Shown here: positions 6,219 through 9,588 of the stretch, in pieces
How the letters are laid out: every line of letters starts with the position of its first letter
Numbering within the stretch: position 1 is the stretch's first letter
Assembly: GCA_041743835.1 (NCBI GenBank)
Contig: JBGTLW010000171.1
Location: 1-9,588, forward strand
Origin: JBGTLW01 sp041743835
Lineage (GTDB): Bacteria > Planctomycetota > Phycisphaerae > Phycisphaerales > Phycisphaeraceae
Reading direction: 5' to 3'
DNA length: 9,588 nucleotides
Made by a program: the position numbers and the translations under genes
The notes under the pieces: model-generated
Seen by the model: the letters and a program-made list of their open reading frames with translations, nothing else
Told to the model about the DNA's origin: nothing
The model's database searches: none

Positions 6219-7241
6219 ATGTCCGAGTCAAAGAAAAAAGCACCCTTTTTCGCAACGTCACTGGGGCTGGTCGCGCTGGCGATCGTGTTGTACATCCTCA
6301 CGGTGGCGTTAGCGGCGGCCGTGACGGTCGGGCTGGCCGAGGCAGACCTGACGCAGGCCTCTGAAACCAGCCGTGTGCTGATCAAGTACCTGCTGTACGG
6401 CGCGGTCATGATCCTGCCCCTGATTGCGACATCCATGCTGATCGTCGGGTCGGTGCGGTGGGCGCTGCTTGGCCGGGATGCGGTGGGCGTGGCTCAGGGG
6501 GCGGATGTGGAGACCGAACTGCTCGAATCGATCAACTCCCGGCTCATGGTGTCGGACACCGCCAAGCGGATCGCCTACCGCGATGAAGACATCGCACTGC
6601 TCAAGCAGACCATCGAGCAGGACGTCGCCAAGCGGGACTTTGACGGGGCCTTGGCACTGGTCAAAGAACTGGGCGAGACCTACGGGCAGGTGGAAGAGGC
6701 TGAGGATTACCGCGAGAAGATCCTCACGGTCCGCCGCAAGGAGATGGACGCGGCGGTGACCGCATCGCTGGCCCGGCTCAAGGACATCGTCGCGCGGCAC
6801 GACTTCGAGGCGGCGACCCTTGAATCGGAGAAGATCCAGCGGCTGTACCCCGAATCCGAGGTCGCCAAGGAAGCCAGCCGGCGGGTGTCGCAGGCGCGTG
6901 AGCAATACAAGCACGACCTGGAACGGGCGTTCCTCGCGGCTTCCGAGCACGGCGATGTGGACAAGGCGATGACCCTGCTCAAGGAGATGGACAAGTACCT
7001 GACCGAGCAGGAGGCTGCGCCCTATCGCGAGACCGCGCGGGGAGTGATTGGCAAAGCCCGTGATAACTTCGGGGTACAGTTCAAGCTGGCGGTGCAAGAC
7101 AAAGAGTGGGTCGTGGCGGTCAACGTGGGCGAGCAGATCATCCGCGAGTTCCCCAATTCCAAGATGGCGGACGAGGTGCGTGGTATGCTCGACCTGCTCC
7201 GCGAGCGTGCCGCCGGGCAGCAGGCCGCCGCCCCGCGCTAA
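6219..7241 (+). CDS. Two-TM membrane-anchored protein with four TPR-like helical repeats
   Basis: A 340-residue protein. A basic N-terminus (MSESKKK) precedes TM1 (~11-40). A short polar loop (41-54) leads to TM2 (~55-79), so the N- and C-termini should both be cytoplasmic. The soluble part begins with SDTAKRIAYRDEDIALL (112-128), which resembles a core I associate with planctomycete hypothetical proteins. Four helical units follow with a period of 50-55 residues, each with an acidic-aromatic/aliphatic-x-x-Ala signature: DFDGA (140-144), DFEAA (195-199), DVDKA (246-250) and EWVVA (296-300). Three of these units continue with a tail like YPESEVAKEA or FPNSKMADEV, typical of TPR helix B/A junctions. 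Such repeats usually bind proteins, so a scaffold at the inner membrane is plausible, but the partner is unknown. It is highly G/C at third positions (18 of 19 codons in 6723-6779). It has its own strong promoter. The product is real; the function is open. Confidence 0.88.
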   Translation: MSESKKKAPFFATSLGLVALAIVLYILTVALAAAVTVGLAEADLTQASETSRVLIKYLLYGAVMILPLIATSMLIVGSVRWALLGRDAVGVAQGADVETELLESINSRLMVSDTAKRIAYRDEDIALLKQTIEQDVAKRDFDGALALVKELGETYGQVEEAEDYREKILTVRRKEMDAAVTASLARLKDIVARHDFEAATLESEKIQRLYPESEVAKEASRRVSQAREQYKHDLERAFLAASEHGDVDKAMTLLKEMDKYLTEQEAAPYRETARGVIGKARDNFGVQFKLAVQDKEWVVAVNVGEQIIREFPNSKMADEVRGMLDLLRERAAGQQAAAPR

Positions 7242-7316
7242 CCTGCCGCCCCGCGTACCCTAGCCGGAACGCATCGGAAACGACGCACCCTTCGCAATCG
7301 ATGCCGCTGGTTTCTC

Positions 7317-7322
7317 TATACT
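7317..7322 (+). promoter_or_regulatory. Likely -10 element and leaderless start of isocitrate dehydrogenase
   Basis: TATACT, five of six to TATAAT, ends 6 nt before ATG 7329, so transcription should begin at about the start codon. No Shine-Dalgarno is present. A -35-like TTCGCA (7291-7296) is 20 bp away, too far for a normal spacer. The rest of the 87-bp gap 7242-7316 shows no clear terminator. Confidence 0.45.
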
Positions 7323-7328
7323 CATGGC

Positions 7329-8357
7329 ATGAGTAAAACCCATGATGTTGTTCTGATTCCCGGCGATGGTATCGGGCCAGAGGTCGCCGCTGCGGTGGTC
7401 CGTGTGCTGGACACCGCGGGTGCGCCTGTCGCTTTTCACACCCATCAGGCGGGTCTGGCGGCACTGGCTGAGGGGAATGATGTGCTCCCAGCTACCACCG
7501 TGGACGCGATCAAGCACCACGGCCTCGCGCTCAAAGGGCCTTGCACCACGCCGGTGGGCAAGGGGTTCCGCTCGGTCAACGTGCAACTGAGGCAGACGCT
7601 GGACCTGTATGCAGCGGTGCGTCCCGTGCGCAGCCTGCCCGGGGTCAAGACCCGCTATGAAAACGTGGACCTGGTGATCTTCCGTGAGAACACCGAGGGG
7701 CTGTACTCGGGCGTCGAGAATGAGATCACGCCGGGCGTGGTCACGAGCCTCAAGGTCGCCACGGAGAAGGCCAGCACGCGCATCGCACGCTCCGCGTTTG
7801 AGTACGCCAAACGCCGCGGCCGCCAGAAGGTCATCGTGTTCCATAAAGCCAACATCATGAAGCTGTCGGATGGCCTTTTCCTCAACTGCGCCCGCAAGGT
7901 GCATGAAGAGGAGTTCCCGGGCGTGGCTTACGATGAAATGATTATCGATGCCGGCTGCATGAGGCTTGTGCAGGACCCCACGCGATTCGATGTGCTGCTG
8001 ATGGAGAACTTTTATGGCGACGTGGTGAGCGATCTTGCGGCGGGGCTGGTCGGCGGGCTCGGCGTCGTGCCCGGGGCGAACATCGGGCTGCACGGGGCGG
8101 TGTTCGAGGCAGTCCACGGCAGCGCGCCCGACATCGCGGGGCAGGGTTTGGCTAACCCGCTAGCGCTGTTGATGTCGGCCGTGATGCTGCTCAACCACCT
8201 CAACGAATCCCGCGGCGATCAACGCTGCCGCGAGACCGCGCAGCGCATCAAGGCGGCATACGACAAGGCGCTCGCGGATGGCGAGAAGACGGCCGACCTC
8301 GGCGGCTCGCTGAATACCGAAGCGTTCACCGATGCGGTGTGCCAGCGGCTATCTTGA
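7329..8357 (+). CDS. icd: NAD-dependent isocitrate dehydrogenase (IDH3-like)
   Basis: A 342-residue beta-decarboxylating dehydrogenase of normal length. Family motifs in order: IPGDGIGPEV (10-19); substrate loop RSVNVQLRQ (81-89), whose Ser82, Asn84 and Arg88 mark isocitrate rather than isopropylmalate; further substrate arginines Arg98 and Arg119; catalytic Tyr126 in LYSG and Lys173 in FHKANIMK; metal-binding Asp207, Asp231 and Asp235 (NFYGDVVSDL); and HGSAPDIAGQ (263-272). Asp268-Ile269 replace the Lys-Tyr of NADP enzymes such as E. coli Icd and predict NAD use. The whole protein resembles mitochondrial IDH3 alpha, so it should convert isocitrate to 2-oxoglutarate in the TCA cycle, in the cytoplasm. 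Homoisocitrate or tartrate dehydrogenase is less likely because of the Ser-Asn substrate loop. It appears leaderless, and ispE follows 21 bp later. Confidence 0.92.
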   Translation: MSKTHDVVLIPGDGIGPEVAAAVVRVLDTAGAPVAFHTHQAGLAALAEGNDVLPATTVDAIKHHGLALKGPCTTPVGKGFRSVNVQLRQTLDLYAAVRPVRSLPGVKTRYENVDLVIFRENTEGLYSGVENEITPGVVTSLKVATEKASTRIARSAFEYAKRRGRQKVIVFHKANIMKLSDGLFLNCARKVHEEEFPGVAYDEMIIDAGCMRLVQDPTRFDVLLMENFYGDVVSDLAAGLVGGLGVVPGANIGLHGAVFEAVHGSAPDIAGQGLANPLALLMSAVMLLNHLNESRGDQRCRETAQRIKAAYDKALADGEKTADLGGSLNTEAFTDAVCQRLS

Positions 8358-8378
8358 CGCGGCCCGCGACCCGAGCCT

Positions 8379-9302
8379 ATGACCAGCGACGCCCTGTCCA
8401 TCCACTGCCCGGCGAAGGTCAATCTTGTGCTGTCGGTTGGCTCGCCCACAGCCAGCGGCATGCACCCAATCGCCAGTTGGATGAGCCTGATCGATCTCGG
8501 CGACACGCTGCGCCTTCAACGCATCCCCAGCGGCCCCTCGCGTTTCAAGGCAAGTTTCGCCCCCGACACGCTGCGGCATGAAGTGATCGACTGGCCGATG
8601 GAGCGGGACCTGATGTTTCGGGCCCACGCCGCGATGGAAGCCGCGACCGGCCGCACGCTGCTGATTGAAGCAGACCTCGCCAAGCGCATCCCGACCGGTG
8701 CGGGGCTGGGCGGGGGATCGAGCGATGCCGCGGGGATGCTCGTGGGGCTGAACCGGTTGTTCGCGTTGGGCTTACCCACCGAGGAACTGGCAGCCATCGC
8801 AGGGACACTGGGAAGTGATGTGGTTTTTCTGACGCGGGCGCTGGCCGATGCCTACTGCGAAGCGATCGTGACCGGCACGGGCGATCAGTTGGACCCGCTG
8901 CCGCCGCGCGAGCCGTTCGACCTGATCGTGTTCGTGCCGCCTCATCACAACCCGACTGGCAGAATCTATGCCGCGTTCGATGCGGTGCTCGCTGATGGTT
9001 CGCGTCTGCCGGATGAGTTGGCCGTGCGTCGGATCGCGCTCACGCAGCGGCCGAACCCCGCAGACCTGTTCAACGACCTCACTGAGGCCGCGATTCGTGT
9101 CACCCCTGAACTGGGTCTCTGGCGCGACCGCATCAGCTCTCACTTGCAACAGCCGGTTCACATCACCGGCAGCGGCGCAGCCATGTTCGTGATGGCCACG
9201 GCTGCCAGCCACGCGAAAGCCATGGCTGGCAGCATCCGCAGCCACTACGACGTCCCCGTGATCGCCACGCAAGCGGGTAGGGTTGCGCCTTCGCCGGTGT
9301 GA
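8379..9302 (+). CDS. ispE: 4-diphosphocytidyl-2-C-methyl-D-erythritol kinase
   Basis: A 307-residue GHMP kinase that phosphorylates CDP-methylerythritol in the MEP isoprenoid pathway. Evidence: CPAKVNLVLSVG (10-21) with the conserved Lys13-Asn15; the ATP loop PTGAGLGGGSSDAAG (105-119), which is almost invariant in IspE; GSDVVF (145-150) with the catalytic Asp147; and the C-terminal glycine motif ITGSGAAMFV (262-271). Oddity: the usual R-x-DGYH substrate motif near residue 28 reads SGMHP here, keeping His29 but losing the Tyr. The stretch then runs HPIASWMSLIDLGD. There is no clear Shine-Dalgarno before ATG 8379. With only 21 bp after the idh stop it is probably co-transcribed and perhaps re-initiated. 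Its stop is 11 bp from the convergent TPR-like gene; that gap holds nothing. Confidence 0.93.
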   Translation: MTSDALSIHCPAKVNLVLSVGSPTASGMHPIASWMSLIDLGDTLRLQRIPSGPSRFKASFAPDTLRHEVIDWPMERDLMFRAHAAMEAATGRTLLIEADLAKRIPTGAGLGGGSSDAAGMLVGLNRLFALGLPTEELAAIAGTLGSDVVFLTRALADAYCEAIVTGTGDQLDPLPPREPFDLIVFVPPHHNPTGRIYAAFDAVLADGSRLPDELAVRRIALTQRPNPADLFNDLTEAAIRVTPELGLWRDRISSHLQQPVHITGSGAAMFVMATAASHAKAMAGSIRSHYDVPVIATQAGRVAPSPV

Positions 9303-9313
9303 GTTTCGGGTGC

Positions 9314-9588
9314 TTACGGACTCTGGCTCAGGGTCTGGATCGCCTGCGTTACTCGTTCGAGTTCAGTCGGCGAGAGTTGGTGGGCCGGGTCCAGGGCGTT
9401 GTAGCCGTGCAGGGTGAGCACGTGTCGATACATCGCCAGCGCTTGCTCTCTGTGCCCCGCACGCAAGGCAAGGTCCGCAGCCTCCAGTCGGACGTGAACG
9501 TTGTAGGGCGTCGCATCCGCGGCCGCAGCCATCGCGGTGGCCGCGCGACCCCTTGCGTCCTGGCCCCCTAGCTGCTCCGCGGCCACGA
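9314..9588 (-). CDS. C-terminal end of a TPR-like protein, 5' part beyond window
   Basis: Ninety codons are visible before the TAA at 9316-9314. The frame is open to the window edge, so the true start probably lies further right; a GTG at 9586 is only a possible start. The visible part has a TPR-like helix pair: an alanine-rich helix (RAATAMAAAADATPYN), then VRLEAADLALRAGHREQALAMYRHVL, which matches the TPR pattern of small and large residues (A-x2-LA/AL-x2-G-x2-EQAL-x2-Y). A last helix LSPTELERVTQAIQTL closes the protein. It is convergent with ispE. TPR proteins are scaffolds; nothing here identifies a partner or a fuller architecture. Confidence 0.6.
   Translation of the reverse strand, partial: VAAEQLGGQDARGRAATAMAAAADATPYNVHVRLEAADLALRAGHREQALAMYRHVLTLHGYNALDPAHQLSPTELERVTQAIQTLSQSP

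Noticed and set aside
7227..7255. Direct repeat GCCGCCCCGCG flanking the stop of the helical-repeat gene
   Set aside because: Two 11-bp copies 7 bp apart in low-complexity GC-rich sequence; likely slippage, with no associated structure.
7324..7332. Two-codon frame ATGGCATGA overlapping the idh start
   Set aside because: It would matter only if the transcript began upstream. The -10 position predicts a start at or near 7329, so it is probably not transcribed.
1..9588. Possible CRISPR array, tRNA, insertion sequence, prophage or defence cassette
   Set aside because: On reading through I saw no regularly spaced repeats, cloverleaf arms, transposase or integrase motifs, or terminal inverted repeats. 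The genes are housekeeping or hypothetical.

Overview
The window reads as a GC-rich bacterial chromosome segment, most likely from a planctomycete (Phycisphaerae-like). That placement is inference. It rests on the high G+C, the mix of Shine-Dalgarno and apparently leaderless genes, a short PheT, an IDH3-like NAD isocitrate dehydrogenase, and a two-TM helical-repeat protein whose conserved core resembles planctomycete hypothetical proteins I have seen. Almost everything is ordinary housekeeping or hypothetical sequence. I see no CRISPR array, mobile element, tRNA, rRNA, toxin-antitoxin pair or defence island.

Left part (1-2415). A secreted protein of unknown function runs off the left edge on the minus strand (1-720). 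It is compositionally unlike its neighbours and is missed by any ATG-to-stop scan because its stop codon lies outside the window. Upstream of it, on the same strand, is a PyrD-family flavoprotein (816-1631). That gene is divergent from comF (1681-2415), and the 49-bp gap between them carries overlapping, oppositely oriented -10 elements.

Middle (2469-5594). A minus-strand two-gene unit reads pheT and then a Gfo/Idh/MocA oxidoreductase, with 33 bp between them. The PheT is about 680 residues and lacks the N-terminal EMAP/OB-fold tRNA-binding domain found in the usual ~800-residue protein. pheS is not adjacent.

Right part (5654-9302). Four plus-strand genes follow: a small putative lipoprotein; a membrane-anchored helical-repeat protein behind a strong sigma70-type promoter (TTGACA-17 bp-TATCGT); NAD-type isocitrate dehydrogenase; and ispE, 21 bp downstream of idh and probably co-transcribed. 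The C-terminal end of a TPR-like protein enters from the right edge on the minus strand (9314-9588), convergent with ispE.

A theme across the window is initiation signalling. Four genes have a clear Shine-Dalgarno sequence. Three others have no clear SD but a TA-N3-T hexamer ending 6-7 nt before the start codon, which is the geometry of leaderless transcripts. I do not find a convincing undescribed multi-gene system. The best leads are the trimmed PheT, the PyrD-like enzyme lacking a recognisable substrate-lysine motif, and the leaderless/bidirectional promoter layout.
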